Shown: in pieces, positions 24,499-35,297 of the stretch
Numbering within the stretch: the stretch's first letter is position 1
Layout of the letters: each line of letters opens with the position of its first letter
Source of the DNA: Bacteroidetes bacterium 41-46
GTDB taxonomy: Bacteria > Bacteroidota > Bacteroidia > Bacteroidales > UBA932
Length of the DNA: 64,000 nucleotides
Assembly (NCBI GenBank): GCA_001897515.1
Contig: MKTA01000008.1
Span: 32,837 to 96,836, forward strand
Direction: 5' to 3'
Position numbers and translations under genes: made by a program
Notes under the pieces: model-generated
Database searches by the model: none
Told to the model about the DNA's origin: nothing
The model's input: only the letters and a program-made list of their open reading frames with translations

Positions 24499-26445
24499 AG
24501 AGTGCATTAAATCAGAACTCTTTTTAAGTGGCAGGTCGGTATTACCGGCCTGCTCTGTTTTTGGGAAGAAGCGTCTGGTATTTGGAAATAGTGGCTTCTC
24601 AATTTTCATTGTCTTTTCACTTTCAGACTCTTTTATATCTCTATTACATACATCAAACCTGGAGAGGGGTCTTTCGCTCTCTCTCCATTTAAACCCTTTT
24701 AATTTATCTTTTCCCTTCTCTAATGATACAAGAGGGAATAAGTCGCTCTTAATTCCGTCAAAGTATTTTACCCTGCTTAGTTTTCCACTATCTATGGCGG
24801 CACTTAAAAACTTGCACTCCTTTTCATTCATCATGGTCATTACACTATCCTCTGCAAGAAAAAACAGCAGAGAAGCCCCTCCCAGTGCATCAAATCTAAA
24901 CAGGGAGTTCTCCCTGAAATGCCCAATCATATCTGTACTTTTTACCTGATTGAAATATAGAGAGTCCTCTCGGGAGATGTAGTAGGCGTTGGACAACAGC
25001 TCTGCTTTTTTAAGTTTCCCTGAGGTGATGATAAATTGTATGCTGTCTGAAGTAAACTGGCTTCCTTCATTCCACATAACTGGATTTGAGTATAACCTGG
25101 CTATTGAGTCTAAGGAGTTAAATGAGAGGGAGTCTGCACGCGCCTGCATCTCTCCGCTGTATATTTTGACATTATTAAATGCAAGTGCGAATCTTACAGT
25201 TGTTGTGTCACTTAATTTTGATTCTGCAACAGGATCTCTAAGCGAAATGCTGTCATTAGTTATAGGCTTGATGTTTATCGTGTCTATTGGTGAATTGTTT
25301 TTGTCAGGGGGTGCTGTGGCAGGCGGTTGTGGATTAATTGATGTATTCCTGCCAGGGCCTGTTGGTTTAGGCTGTTGTGACTGCCTATCCCTCTTCACGT
25401 TTTCAATTAACCTCTCCAAAGGATCTCTCTTTGACTCTTCATATCGCTCTATAGATGATGCAACAAAGATTGAGTCAAGCTCGCCAATTGTTTTTGTGTA
25501 GTATTTCAGTGTATCTGCCGACAGGAAGAGGGTGTCTCTTTTCTCTTCGTTTAAAGAGTAGTATGCAAGCGACGGATTTCTACTAAGTGTTGCTGTCAGA
25601 GGCTCCCTGGTATAAACCCCCTTGTCGGCAAAAAAAATGGTCTTTTGAACAGTGTCTGTTATCTGTATATTGTTTGTCAGCTCTGCAACGGATGCCCTTT
25701 TATCATAGTAAATAGTGTCGGCCCATACCTCCTGTTCCCTTGTAAGTATGTAAGCGTTTTCAGAAAAGAGATACCTCTCTGCCTCTCTTTCATACCAACC
25801 GCCATTGGCTCTTAAGTAGACGGTATCCTGCCAGACATTTGTTAACCCGAGGAAATATGCTTTCTGTGTCTCTGTATAGTATGCCAGCGAGTCTGACTTA
25901 ACCAGTGTGGAGTCGCTCTCCATCTCTACATTGTTTAGAAATTTGAAGCGCTTTATTTTGGATTCATATACACCGTTTAAGCTTTCAATAGTGTTCCCGT
26001 CTTTATTCCTCATGCTTCCGCCTCTAAAGAAGCGAGCTATGCTGTCTCTGGTGTGAAAGTCAAGGTAGTGTGTTCTGAGTGTGTTGCTCTCTTTGTCTAT
26101 CAGCTGAACAAGATTGCCTCTGACCTTGGCAAGAGAACTATCTGCAATGTAGTGAATCTTATCGCTGTAAAGAACCGTTTCGTTCTGTATTACCTGGACA
26201 TTCCCCATTGCGTCAACCACATTCTTTTCAACATTCCATATTGCAGAATCGCACAATATGTATGTGTCATTATGGAGAAACTGAGCGGGACCGGTAACTT
26301 TTCTGTAGTTTACGCCTCCTCTTTCAATTAATTGCGCAGATTCTGCGTTTAGTAACCTTACAAGCTTCCTGCCGGCTGATGTATCTGCCGGTGCAACATG
26401 CCCTGCAAGGGCTACGGCAACCACAGTCAGAAAATGTGCAAGCAT
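24478..26445 (-). CDS. OstA/LptA-like LPS transport protein
   Basis: A 655-residue protein with a short signal peptide ([11 protein letters not shown]). The body is built from OstA-type beta-jellyroll repeats: [40 protein letters not shown], then [31 protein letters not shown] and [36 protein letters not shown]. These are repeated blocks of a bridge that carries LPS across the periplasm. A proline/lysine-rich linker lies in the middle. It is the last gene after two SurA-like chaperones, which fits outer membrane assembly. The start overlaps the previous stop by one base (TAATG). Confidence 0.85.
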   Translation of the reverse strand: MLAHFLTVVAVALAGHVAPADTSAGRKLVRLLNAESAQLIERGGVNYRKVTGPAQFLHNDTYILCDSAIWNVEKNVVDAMGNVQVIQNETVLYSDKIHYIADSSLAKVRGNLVQLIDKESNTLRTHYLDFHTRDSIARFFRGGSMRNKDGNTIESLNGVYESKIKRFKFLNNVEMESDSTLVKSDSLAYYTETQKAYFLGLTNVWQDTVYLRANGGWYEREAERYLFSENAYILTREQEVWADTIYYDKRASVAELTNNIQITDTVQKTIFFADKGVYTREPLTATLSRNPSLAYYSLNEEKRDTLFLSADTLKYYTKTIGELDSIFVASSIERYEESKRDPLERLIENVKRDRQSQQPKPTGPGRNTSINPQPPATAPPDKNNSPIDTINIKPITNDSISLRDPVAESKLSDTTTVRFALAFNNVKIYSGEMQARADSLSFNSLDSIARLYSNPVMWNEGSQFTSDSIQFIITSGKLKKAELLSNAYYISREDSLYFNQVKSTDMIGHFRENSLFRFDALGGASLLFFLAEDSVMTMMNEKECKFLSAAIDSGKLSRVKYFDGIKSDLFPLVSLEKGKDKLKGFKWRESERPLSRFDVCNRDIKESESEKTMKIEKPLFPNTRRFFPKTEQAGNTDLPLKKSSDLMHSLPDIQR

Positions 26446-27809
26446 TATTTAATCCAGCCTTCTCGTTTAAAAGGACAACCGGCAAAAAGAGGGTCAATTC
26501 TAATAAAGGTACTCTCCTGCCTCTTTGTTATAAATTTGTCAATCTCTTTTAATGCAGCTTGGTTCTTCGCTTCATTTAGCAGGATATGGAAGTCATCCTT
26601 GAATGTGGCTACATGTGATGGGACAATCTTTTCAAGTTTGATAATCTTGTATATTGTATTTCCGCTTCTTCCTTCATTGTCTGTTGATTCAAAAGGTTCA
26701 GAAATTTCTCCCACCTTCATGTCCTTGATTATTGCATAGTCCTCCGGCTTCAGAAGATCCTTCTCAAAAAGAGAGGAGCCTGAATTTTGCTCGGCCATAA
26801 GCCCTCCGTTTATGTAGGTTTTTGGATCCTGAGAGAATCTGAATGCAGCTGTTTCAAAATTAATGCTGTCAGCCATAATCTTCGTTCTTAAGCTATCCAG
26901 CTTTGAAAAGGCTTTAGTTCTGTCATCGCTTGTGTAAAGCGGCTTAAGGAGAATGTGTCTTGCATTGAACATATCTCCGTCTCTCTCAATTAACTGTATA
27001 AGGTGGAATCCATCAGGCGTCTCCACTATTTGTGATACCTGTCCCGGTTTAAGTGACATGGCAGCATCCGAGAAAGCGGGCCAGTAAAGCTGCTTTGATG
27101 CCATTCTCAGCTCTCCACCCTTCATTGCACTCCCCGGATCCTGAGAGTAGATTGTAGCAAGATTTGCAAATCTCTCTCCCTTCATAACTCTCTCTCTGAA
27201 TTCAAGCAACCTCTCTTTAACTGCGAGAACAGCAGCCTCTTTATTTGGATACAGTACAATCTGTTTTATTTGATACTGAGTTGATATTATTGGCAGTGAA
27301 TCCTTGGGTGTCCTGTTATAAAATGCCTCTACATCAGACGGGGTAAGCTCAGGAGCCCCTTGTGCCACTTTTCTCTGCATCTCCTGAGTCAGGAGCTGTT
27401 CATGAATAGCCTCTCTCCACTCTTGCCTGAGCTTGAATAGCGGCTTTTTGAAGTACTCTTCAAGAGCCTTCTCTCCTCCAAGCTGAGTCATAACTTGTTG
27501 AATTCTGTTGTTTAGCTCTCCCTCAATATTCTCAGTGCTAACATTTATGCTGTCAAGTCTGGCTTGAGTCAGTAGGAGTTTGTTAACAAGTAGCTCTTCA
27601 AGAATTTCACATCTGATATTTTTATCTGAAGTAACTCCCTGAACCATCATCATCTGCACCTCAGCCTCAATAGACGAGAGTTGTATCATGTCATTGCCAA
27701 TTATGGCTACAGTCTTGTCAACCAGCCCATTGTTGTACTTCTGTGAAGCAGCGGAGAGTGATGTGGCAATTATTGCCAATGTTAAGACTGCTTTGAGTGT
27801 CCTTCTCAT
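26445..27809 (-). CDS. SurA-like peptidyl-prolyl isomerase with two parvulin domains
   Basis: A 454-residue periplasmic chaperone. A signal peptide (TSLSAASQ) precedes a SurA N-terminal helical domain (DKTVAIIGNDMIQLSSIEAEVQMMMVQG). Two parvulin-type PPIase domains follow, at about 175-275 (QYQIKQIVLYPNKEAA..., GGELRMASKQLYWPAFSDAA, ETPDGFHLIQL) and 280-385 (NARHILLKPLYTSDDR..., INGGLMAEQNSGSSLFEKDL). SurA delivers unfolded outer membrane proteins to BAM. It overlaps the upstream paralog by ATGA. Confidence 0.92.
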   Translation of the reverse strand: MRRTLKAVLTLAIIATSLSAASQKYNNGLVDKTVAIIGNDMIQLSSIEAEVQMMMVQGVTSDKNIRCEILEELLVNKLLLTQARLDSINVSTENIEGELNNRIQQVMTQLGGEKALEEYFKKPLFKLRQEWREAIHEQLLTQEMQRKVAQGAPELTPSDVEAFYNRTPKDSLPIISTQYQIKQIVLYPNKEAAVLAVKERLLEFRERVMKGERFANLATIYSQDPGSAMKGGELRMASKQLYWPAFSDAAMSLKPGQVSQIVETPDGFHLIQLIERDGDMFNARHILLKPLYTSDDRTKAFSKLDSLRTKIMADSINFETAAFRFSQDPKTYINGGLMAEQNSGSSLFEKDLLKPEDYAIIKDMKVGEISEPFESTDNEGRSGNTIYKIIKLEKIVPSHVATFKDDFHILLNEAKNQAALKEIDKFITKRQESTFIRIDPLFAGCPFKREGWIK

Positions 27810-28669
27810 TTTTGTTCTTTGTTAATGTTTGTTTTTAGATGGTTCCTTTCAACGGCATCCCTGATTAGATTCTTCTCCAGATCAACAAGCAGCTGCTGCT
27901 TTCTCTTGCTTAATATTATCTCACGGATTTCATTAATATAGTATTCAAACGGAGCTAATGTGCCTGAAGGAAACTTGTCATTGTAGTAAATAAGATAAGT
28001 GTATAGAGAATCTTTTATTTCAAGTGAATTTGATGAGACAAGATTCTTCTCCAAGGCTTGAGTGTCATATGGCACCTCTCTTGCCACAAGCGACAGGTCT
28101 GTCCATTGATTGTTAAAATTACCATATTTCTCTGCCGAACTGTAGCAGAGTCTTTCAAAATCTTCAATCTCTTCAATTGACTGAGCTTTGTAACCCCTTC
28201 TTAGGCTCTCAAGATTTGGAGAGGAGTTGGAAACCTTTGCAAACCGCGCTTTAACTACAGGGGACGAGAGTACAAAATGTGGAGCATTTTTATCATAGTA
28301 CTCTCTGCATTCATTTTGAGAAATTGCTGTATCCAGGCGCTGGTCAATATAATTCTTCTCATATCTGTACATCAGCAGCGAGGACCTGTAATCCTCCATC
28401 TCCTGTTCAATGTCTCTCTCCTCCTTAGAGAGCTCATCTTCTGCCTTTTTGAGTAGAAGCTGTTTCAATGCCCACCTGTTTACATACTGTTTAAGCATCT
28501 CAATACTGTCTGTAGCAGGCGTCCCGGCCGGGACAAGCGAACTGACCTCTGAAACATAAAGCCTTTTTCCGTTTACCTCGGCAACAACCTCATCTTTTGA
28601 TCTGAAATCAAGGTATTTGCAAGATACTGCTGTTAAAATTGTAAGTAGTAGAAAAATTGCACTCCTCAT
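27806..28669 (-). CDS. SurA-related lipoprotein chaperone
   Basis: A 287-residue lipoprotein (lipobox ILTAVSC, Cys17). VVAEVNGKRLYVSEVSSLVP at the mature start is the SurA/PrsA N-domain opening, followed by a long helical region and a short C-terminal helix. A recognisable parvulin domain is missing or degenerate, so it is probably a chaperone rather than an isomerase. It lies 13 bases after guaB and overlaps the next PPIase gene by ATGA. Confidence 0.75.
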   Translation of the reverse strand: MRSAIFLLLTILTAVSCKYLDFRSKDEVVAEVNGKRLYVSEVSSLVPAGTPATDSIEMLKQYVNRWALKQLLLKKAEDELSKEERDIEQEMEDYRSSLLMYRYEKNYIDQRLDTAISQNECREYYDKNAPHFVLSSPVVKARFAKVSNSSPNLESLRRGYKAQSIEEIEDFERLCYSSAEKYGNFNNQWTDLSLVAREVPYDTQALEKNLVSSNSLEIKDSLYTYLIYYNDKFPSGTLAPFEYYINEIREIILSKRKQQLLVDLEKNLIRDAVERNHLKTNINKEQK

Positions 28670-28682
28670 CTTTTAATATAAA

Positions 28683-30152
28683 TTATCTACTGTAGTTAGG
28701 CGACTCTCTGGTTATTGTCACATCATGAGGATGGTTCTCAACAACACCTGCGGCAGTTACTCTGACAAAGCTTGCCTTAAGCAGCTCCTGAAGATTTTTT
28801 GCACCGCAATAACCCATACCGGCTCTAAGTCCCCCCAGCATCTGATATATCACTTCGCTTAATGTTCCCTTGTATGGCACCTGTGCTACAATTCCCTCAG
28901 GTACTAATTTCTTAATATCGTCCTCCATATCCTGGAAATATCTGTCCTTGGAGCCCTGTTGCATAGCCTCAAGTGAGCCCATGCCACGGTAAGCTTTAAA
29001 TTTTCTTCCGTTAAGTATAATTGTCTCTCCGGGTGACTCCTCAACACCTGCAAACAAAGACCCTGCCATAATTGTAGATGCTCCTGCCGCAAGAGCTTTA
29101 ACAATATCTCCGGAATACCTGATTCCTCCGTCTGCTATAATCGGAATTCCGGTGCCCTTTAGTGCTTCGGCAGCAAGCATTATTGCCGAGAGCTGAGGCA
29201 CTCCGACACCCGCAACAACCCTTGTAGTGCATATGGATCCCGGTCCAATCCCCACCTTCACACCGTCAACCCCACACTCAGCCAGTGCTTTGGCAGCCTC
29301 AGCAGTTGCAATGTTACCTGCAATTATTTCAAGCCCCGGAAATGCGTCCTTTGCACTTTTTACTGTTTTGAGGACATTTACCGAGTGTCCGTGTGCGGTG
29401 TCAATTACAACAGCATCAGTACCAACTGAAACTAATTTCTCAATCTTTAGAAGAGTGTCTGAACCGACTCCGACTGCGGCAGCAACAAGAAGTCTTCCCT
29501 TCTCATCTTTACTCGCTTGCGGGTTGTCCTTTATTTTTGTTATATCCTTGTATGTAAGTAATCCTATAAGCTTACCATTATTATCCACAACAGGAAGCTT
29601 CTCAATTTTGTACTTTTTGAGAATGGCAGATGCCTGCTGGAGGTCTGTTCCCTTGGGAGCTGTAATAAGATTCTCCTTTGTCATGATCTCCTCAATGGGA
29701 GTTTTGAGATTGTCAATAAACCTTAAGTCTCTGTTAGTTACAATCCCAATAAGTCTATGATTATCATCCACAACGGGAATACCTCCAATACCATTCTCTT
29801 TCATTATCTGAAGGGCACCTCCTACAGTTGAGTCCTTCAAAATTGTAATGGGGTCGTAAATCATACCGTTCTCAGCTCTCTTCACCTTCCTTACGTGTTC
29901 CATCTGAGACTCTATCGGCATATTTTTATGTATAACTCCAATGCCACCCTCCCTTGCGATTTCTATTGCCAAAGCAGCCTCAGTCACTGTATCCATTGCT
30001 GCAGATACAACAGGAGCACTTATTCTTATGTTTCGTGAGAACATTGTTGAAAGGTCAACTTCTCTCGGTAAAACCTCGCTTCTTGCAGGGATCAGAAGTA
30101 CATCGTCAAATGTCAGGCCTTCAGGTATAATTCTATTAACTAGTGATTGCAT
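28683..30152 (-). CDS. guaB: IMP dehydrogenase
   Basis: Catalyses the NAD-dependent step from IMP to XMP, the committed step to GMP. The sequence has the N-terminal [19 protein letters not shown], two CBS domains (about residues 90-210) inserted in the barrel, the catalytic loop [17 protein letters not shown] and the flap GSKDRYF. I start at the ATG at 30152 ([12 protein letters not shown], 489 residues); the longer frame begins with TTG inside the -7 box at 30174-30181. First gene of the envelope operon that follows. Confidence 0.97.
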   Translation of the reverse strand: MQSLVNRIIPEGLTFDDVLLIPARSEVLPREVDLSTMFSRNIRISAPVVSAAMDTVTEAALAIEIAREGGIGVIHKNMPIESQMEHVRKVKRAENGMIYDPITILKDSTVGGALQIMKENGIGGIPVVDDNHRLIGIVTNRDLRFIDNLKTPIEEIMTKENLITAPKGTDLQQASAILKKYKIEKLPVVDNNGKLIGLLTYKDITKIKDNPQASKDEKGRLLVAAAVGVGSDTLLKIEKLVSVGTDAVVIDTAHGHSVNVLKTVKSAKDAFPGLEIIAGNIATAEAAKALAECGVDGVKVGIGPGSICTTRVVAGVGVPQLSAIMLAAEALKGTGIPIIADGGIRYSGDIVKALAAGASTIMAGSLFAGVEESPGETIILNGRKFKAYRGMGSLEAMQQGSKDRYFQDMEDDIKKLVPEGIVAQVPYKGTLSEVIYQMLGGLRAGMGYCGAKNLQELLKASFVRVTAAGVVENHPHDVTITRESPNYSR

Positions 30153-30173
30153 GGTTGTAGTAGTTATAATTGG

Positions 30174-30181
30174 CAAAGATA
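30174..30181 (-). promoter_or_regulatory. -7 box of the guaB-SurA-OstA operon
   Basis: TATCTTTG on the minus strand, 21 bases from the guaB start codon. It also rules out the longer TTG-initiated reading of guaB, whose start would lie inside this box. Confidence 0.6.
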
Positions 30182-30220
30182 ATTAAAAAATGGTTATATT
30201 AGGGGGCAAACTAAACGGTT

Positions 30221-32248
30221 ATGAAATACAGATTAGCACTTTTTTTAGGGTTGTTTCTGGCACTGGGGACAGCCTGTACAGGAACAAAAGAAAAAACTTC
30301 TATGGAGCTTACAAATATTGACAGCAGCACTGAGAGATCAATAGTTGAGAAAATAGTCAGAGAAAATCCTGAGATTGCTGATACGGTCACGCTTGCTGCC
30401 GGAGTAAGACAGGCTGCTCAGCAGTGGAGAGAGAGGTTTGGAACAAAAGAGGATTTTATAAATTTCTGTTCTGAAAACTATATGGCAACCCCAGAGAGGA
30501 GAAGAGAACTTTTCAATAAACTTTCTGTTGCATTTGAGGCAATGTGGGGTGGTTATAATAAAATGAGCGTAGAGTTGAAAAAGCCGATGCATCTTGATGG
30601 AGATCCATTGACAGCAGTTGATTATATATTTGGAGGATACGATCCCTCCAGCCATCTTTCAGAGGATTTATATAATAACAAAATTGCTTTTACAACTATA
30701 CTTAATTTCCCCTTCTATACTTTGAATCAGAAGGAGGAGCTTGGGAATTCCTGGAGCAGACTAGAGTGGGCCTACGCAAGAATGGGTGATATATTTACTC
30801 CTGATCCACCGGCTTCTGTAAAACAGATGGTTGCCGATGCAGAGATGGCGGCAGAAAGTTATATAGCGGATTACAATATTATGATGGGCAGGCTGGTCGC
30901 TGAAGATGGGAGAAGACTCTTTCCAGATGAGATGGTTCTGCTAAGTCACTGGAATTTAAGGGATGAGATTAAATCCAACTATGCTGCAATTCCTGATAAT
31001 TTGGAGAAGCAGAGAATGATATACAAAATCATGCTTCATATAGTTGAACAGACTATTCCAAAAAATGTTATTAACAGCTCTGAGTATGAGTGGAAGCCGT
31101 ACTCAAATACTGTTTTGAAGGATGGTACAGTAATGGACGTTCAGCCTGAGGGTGTAAAAAGATATGAAGTTCTTTTAAAGCAGTTCCGTGCTCAGCAGGC
31201 TGTTGACAAATATTCATTTGCCTATCCCGATGCTATAAGCAGGGCGTTTGACGGAGCTATGCAGATTAAGGTTGACGATATAGAGAGTATGTTTACTGAA
31301 TATATTAGCTCACCAAAGGTTGCAAGGGTAGCATCTGTGATTAAAGAGAGGTTGGGCAGAGATCTTGAGCCCTTTGATATCTGGTACGACGGATTCAAAT
31401 CCAGAAGCTCAATTTCTGAAGAGGCACTTACCACAAAGACAAAAGAGATGTTCCCAAATGCAGAGGCATTTGATAAATCTATTCCTGCAATGCTCCTAAA
31501 GTTTGGATTCCCGGCAGAGAAGGCAAAAGAGCTGGGTGATGCAATAGTTGTAGAGGCAGCAAGAGGATCGGGACACGCATGGGGAGCCTCTTCAAAAGAG
31601 TACCTTGCAAGGCTAAGAACAAGAGTGCCTAAAGGTGGTATGGATTATAAAGGCTTTAATATTGCAGTTCATGAACTTGGGCACAATGTAGAGCAGACGA
31701 TTAGTCTTAGAGATGTTGATTTCTATATGTTAAATGGTGTGCCAAATACTGCCTTTACAGAGGCAAATGCCTTTGTTTTTCAGAAGAGAGATCTCCAGTT
31801 GTTAGGATACTCCAGCAGCAATCCGGAACAGGCTAAAATGACAGAACTTGATATTTTCTGGGGCTCATATGAGATAATGGGTGTTGCTCTGGTTGATATT
31901 AATGTCTGGAAATGGATGTATGCAAATCCGGACGCTGACGCAAATATGCTGAGAGATGCTGTGATAAGTATTGCAAAGGATATTTGGAATAAATACTATA
32001 AGCCGGTTTTGGGTGGTGAGGACTCTCCACTTCTTGCAATCTACTCCCATATGATTAATAGTCCTCTCTATCTTGCAAACTATCCGCTTGGCCATATTAT
32101 TGAATATCAACTGGAAAAGTTCTACAAAGGGAGAGATTGGGCAAAAGAGGTTATGAGGATATATTCAATAGGAAACATTGCTCCTCAAAGGTGGATGATG
32201 GAGGCTGTCGGTGAGAAAATCTCAACTAAGCCTATGCTTGAAGATTAA
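30221..32248 (+). CDS. M3-like zinc metallopeptidase lipoprotein
   Basis: A 675-residue lipoprotein (lipobox ALGTAC, Cys19). The body is largely helical and carries a gluzincin motif HELGHNVEQ. A candidate third ligand, the Glu of TEANAF, lies 26 residues after the second His; this spacing and the long helical layout resemble the M3 oligopeptidases. M3 enzymes normally start this motif HEFGH and are cytoplasmic; here the protein is anchored outside the inner membrane. Substrate unknown. It is transcribed alone, with short gaps to divergent guaB and the convergent radical SAM gene. Confidence 0.75.
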   Translation: MKYRLALFLGLFLALGTACTGTKEKTSMELTNIDSSTERSIVEKIVRENPEIADTVTLAAGVRQAAQQWRERFGTKEDFINFCSENYMATPERRRELFNKLSVAFEAMWGGYNKMSVELKKPMHLDGDPLTAVDYIFGGYDPSSHLSEDLYNNKIAFTTILNFPFYTLNQKEELGNSWSRLEWAYARMGDIFTPDPPASVKQMVADAEMAAESYIADYNIMMGRLVAEDGRRLFPDEMVLLSHWNLRDEIKSNYAAIPDNLEKQRMIYKIMLHIVEQTIPKNVINSSEYEWKPYSNTVLKDGTVMDVQPEGVKRYEVLLKQFRAQQAVDKYSFAYPDAISRAFDGAMQIKVDDIESMFTEYISSPKVARVASVIKERLGRDLEPFDIWYDGFKSRSSISEEALTTKTKEMFPNAEAFDKSIPAMLLKFGFPAEKAKELGDAIVVEAARGSGHAWGASSKEYLARLRTRVPKGGMDYKGFNIAVHELGHNVEQTISLRDVDFYMLNGVPNTAFTEANAFVFQKRDLQLLGYSSSNPEQAKMTELDIFWGSYEIMGVALVDINVWKWMYANPDADANMLRDAVISIAKDIWNKYYKPVLGGEDSPLLAIYSHMINSPLYLANYPLGHIIEYQLEKFYKGRDWAKEVMRIYSIGNIAPQRWMMEAVGEKISTKPMLED

Positions 32249-32268
32249 TTGGTTTAAAGCATTAATGA

Positions 32269-33222
32269 TTAATAGATCTGGCTGAAGCGGCGGGACTGCC
32301 ACGTGTCCCGCTCCTCTAGCCTCTTTTCCATTAGGCGATGTAATTCTGTGTAACGAATCGTACCCCATGGCATATGGTTTAAGAACTTTGGGGGAACCTC
32401 TCCTGCGAATCTCTCAATATGGATATCCGGTCTTAGAAGCTCAAGGAAATCTATAAAGAAATCAATATACTCCTCCATTGTAAACTGTACAAAATCGGCA
32501 GGATTGTCTCTGAAGTCAATCTCCATATATGTCCCCTTCACTATCTGCAGCTGATGGAATTTTACTGAGTTGACCGGAAGCCGGTTTATTCTGTCGGCCA
32601 TTGCCATCATCTCCTCCTTTGACTCGCCTGGAAGGCCAAAAATGAAATGGGCGCCCTGATCTATTCCTCTCTCTGCAGTCTCCCTTATCGCTTTCTCTGC
32701 GGTTGAAAAATCATGCCCTCTGTTTATTCTCTTAAGGGTTTTGTTGTAAACAGACTCTATACCGTATTCAATTATAACTATAGTCTCTTTTGATAGTCCT
32801 GCTAGCCAGTCTAGCTTTTCTGGGTCAATACAGTCCGGTCTTGTGCCTAGCACTATCCCCCTGACCTCTGGATGAGAGAGTGCCTCGTAGTAGATTTTCT
32901 TTAACGTGTCAATTGGGGCATATGTGTTTGAATATGGCTGAAAATAAGCCAGATAACCGGCGGCGCCTCTGTATCTGTTTTTATGAAATGATATTCCCTC
33001 CTCAATTTGCTGAAGGATGGGCTTGTCAGGTGTAGAGTATGAAGGGTGAAAGGCATCGTTATCGCAGTATGTACAACCTCCTATGCCGACAGCGCCATCT
33101 CTGTTTGGGCAGGTAAATCCTGCATCAACAACAATCTTTTGCAGTCTGGTTCCATACCTCTGTTTGAAATAGCCTACAAATGAGTTGTATCTTCTGCCCT
33201 GACTAAATGAGGGTCTCTCCAT
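32269..33222 (-). CDS. Radical SAM protein, YhcC/TIGR01212 family
   Basis: A 317-residue radical SAM enzyme with the unusual cluster motif CX12CX2C (CPNRDGAVGIGGCTYC) typical of the YhcC/TIGR01212 group. The family's QPYSNTYAP and ALSHPEVRGIVLGTRPDCI segments are present, and GRRYNSFVGYFKQRYG opens the protein as usual. The reaction is not established; a role in tRNA or small-molecule modification is often supposed. It overlaps no neighbour; the YhcH-like gene lies 2 bases upstream. Confidence 0.92.
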   Translation of the reverse strand: MERPSFSQGRRYNSFVGYFKQRYGTRLQKIVVDAGFTCPNRDGAVGIGGCTYCDNDAFHPSYSTPDKPILQQIEEGISFHKNRYRGAAGYLAYFQPYSNTYAPIDTLKKIYYEALSHPEVRGIVLGTRPDCIDPEKLDWLAGLSKETIVIIEYGIESVYNKTLKRINRGHDFSTAEKAIRETAERGIDQGAHFIFGLPGESKEEMMAMADRINRLPVNSVKFHQLQIVKGTYMEIDFRDNPADFVQFTMEEYIDFFIDFLELLRPDIHIERFAGEVPPKFLNHMPWGTIRYTELHRLMEKRLEERDTWQSRRFSQIY

Positions 33223-33224
33223 TA

Positions 33225-33671
33225 TTACATTCTGATTTTAATAATGGCCTTTTTAAGTTGGCCTCTTCCCATTAGAGGTGCATGTGCATCATGAGTGAAT
33301 ATCACGGCAAGATTTGTCTCCCCTAGACTAATAAAATTTTCCGGAGTCTCATCAAGAAGTGCAACATCCCTTTTTTCATCGTATGGTATATTGTCGCCCT
33401 GGCATCTGCTTCTGTCCCTTAAGCCTATTGTCTCGCTACCTTTTAAAACAAGGTGGATATCAATAAATGTATCGTGTACCTCAAGTTTTGGTATTTCACT
33501 CTCTAAGCACTCTCCCTCCCAAATTGTGCAAAAAATATCTTTACCGTCAACTTCATACTCTCCTGGTTCTAATGAGAGGAGATCTGTATGGCTCATGTAC
33601 CTGAATGCCTTATCAAACAGTGGATGGAGTGAGGTGTATCTTTCAAATCCTTTAAGTGAATCAACTATCAT
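33225..33671 (-). CDS. YhcH/YjgK/YiaL family protein
   Basis: A protein of about 148 residues if it starts at the ATG at 33671 (MIVDSLKGFERYTS), where family members usually begin; the longer frame (to 33752) would overlap the divergent gene start at 33732. It is a cupin-like beta-barrel (EVHDTFIDIHLVLKGSETIG, metal-binding His region; HDAHAP near the end). Relatives sit with sialic acid and sugar-acid genes; a role in sugar-anomer or wall-sugar processing is possible. It lies beside a wall-salvage cluster on the other strand. Confidence 0.85.
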   Translation of the reverse strand: MIVDSLKGFERYTSLHPLFDKAFRYMSHTDLLSLEPGEYEVDGKDIFCTIWEGECLESEIPKLEVHDTFIDIHLVLKGSETIGLRDRSRCQGDNIPYDEKRDVALLDETPENFISLGETNLAVIFTHDAHAPLMGRGQLKKAIIKIRM

Positions 33672-33731
33672 TCTATATCTATTTTGGACAAATATAATAT
33701 CTTTGTAAGGATTAACTAACCCCTGAGAGTC

Positions 33732-35279
33732 ATGCCTGTTTTTAAACACCATATTGTAAGGCTATTAGCCACTTTGTTTTTTTACTTAATATTTTCTGTC
33801 AATTTAAGTGCAAGCTATGACGGCAAGCGAGAGTGGAGGGCTGTATGGATTGCTACCGTAAACAATATTGACTGGCCGTCGTCGCCCAATTTAACACCTG
33901 AACAGCAACAAAAGGAGCTTGTACAGATGCTGGACCTTTTTAAAGGCATGAATTTTAATGCGATTATTTTGCAGGTCAGACCCGCGGCAGATGCTTTTTA
34001 CAAATCTGATCTTGAACCATGGTCAATATATCTTACAGGTGACCAAAAGAGGGCTCCAAAACCACTTTATGACCCCCTTGCGTTTGCAATTAAGGAGGCT
34101 CACAAGAGAGGGATGGAGCTTCATGCCTGGCTAAATCCCTATAGAGTAAGCCAAAATGTGGATAATATAAAAGATATGGCAGAAAACCATATCTACAGAA
34201 AAAAACCCTATCTCTTTGTTAAACACGGAAGGAGACTCTATTTTGACCCGGCATACCCGGAGACCAGAGAATTTCTGACCCAGGTAATCAAAGATATGGT
34301 AACAAGATATGATCTTGACGGTATACACTTTGACGACTATTTCTACCCAAATAATGATTTTTCAGATGAATCATCTTTTGCCCTTCATAACAGAGGTTAC
34401 AAAAGAGAGGACAAAATGGCCTGGAGAAGGGAGAATGTTGATCTTGTAGTAAAGATGCTAAGAGACACAATAAAGTCAGTAAAGCCTTTTATGAAATTCG
34501 GCATTAGCCCCTATGCAGTCTGGAGAAACAAAGCCGAGGATCCCAGAGGATCAGATACGAGAAGCTTTGGTTATACAAATTATGACCATCTGCACGCTGA
34601 TATACTTAAATGGATGGAGGCAGGGTGGCTGGATTATATTCTCCCTCAGCTATACTTTAATATAGGATACCCTGCAGCCGATTTCAAAATCCTTGCTGAG
34701 TGGTGGAGAGAGTACTCTGCAGGAACTCCCGTTTACGGTGGGTTAGGGACATATAAACTTGATCCGGCCTCTAAGGTTGAGGCGTGGAGGAATGCGGATG
34801 AGATTAAGAGGCAGGTAGATATGTTGAGAGGATTGTCTGGGTATCATGGAGTATGCTATTTCAGCGCAAAAGATATGAAGAGAAATACTCTCGGAATTAA
34901 CAAAGTGTTAGCTGAACTATATCCCAACCCCTCAATCACACCACCTTTAAGGGGCTTTGAGACCAATCCTCCTGAACCTCCAAAGGGTGCTTTTGCTCAC
35001 ATCAAAAGTGGAAAGGTACACCTGCAGTGGCTGGGAGAACCGTTACCTGAGGGGGATGCTCCACTGGCAGAGTGTAACACAGATAGGGCATACTATTATC
35101 TGATATACAAGTTTAAAAAAGGAGAGAAGCCCGACTTTACAAGAGGAGATGCAATATTGTCACTAACCGGTGAGAACTCAGTATCTTTTGAACATAAAGG
35201 AGATTTTGACTATTACATCTCAGCACTGGACAGGCTTTATAACGAGAGCCCGGCTGTGAAATTTGCAACTAATAATTAA
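33732..35279 (+). CDS. GHL10-family glycoside hydrolase (YngK-like)
   Basis: A 515-residue exported enzyme with a signal peptide (SVNLSAS) and a TIM-barrel of the GHL10/DUF187 group: REWRAVWIATVNNIDWPS, MNFNAIILQVRPAADAFY, HAWLNPYR, YDLDGIHFDDYFYP, FGISPYAVW. These are usual family blocks. A fibronectin-type region follows in the last 110 residues. Relatives are thought to act on peptidoglycan glycan fragments; the substrate is not proven here. NlpC/P60 and epimerase genes follow on the same strand. Confidence 0.88.
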   Translation: MPVFKHHIVRLLATLFFYLIFSVNLSASYDGKREWRAVWIATVNNIDWPSSPNLTPEQQQKELVQMLDLFKGMNFNAIILQVRPAADAFYKSDLEPWSIYLTGDQKRAPKPLYDPLAFAIKEAHKRGMELHAWLNPYRVSQNVDNIKDMAENHIYRKKPYLFVKHGRRLYFDPAYPETREFLTQVIKDMVTRYDLDGIHFDDYFYPNNDFSDESSFALHNRGYKREDKMAWRRENVDLVVKMLRDTIKSVKPFMKFGISPYAVWRNKAEDPRGSDTRSFGYTNYDHLHADILKWMEAGWLDYILPQLYFNIGYPAADFKILAEWWREYSAGTPVYGGLGTYKLDPASKVEAWRNADEIKRQVDMLRGLSGYHGVCYFSAKDMKRNTLGINKVLAELYPNPSITPPLRGFETNPPEPPKGAFAHIKSGKVHLQWLGEPLPEGDAPLAECNTDRAYYYLIYKFKKGEKPDFTRGDAILSLTGENSVSFEHKGDFDYYISALDRLYNESPAVKFATNN

Positions 35280-35297
35280 TCAATAAAACCCCACCAG

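Noticed and set aside
29227..29760. A 177-residue frame on the plus strand inside guaB
   Set aside because: Antisense to the IMP dehydrogenase catalytic region and rich in Ser/Thr/Pro, a typical shadow.
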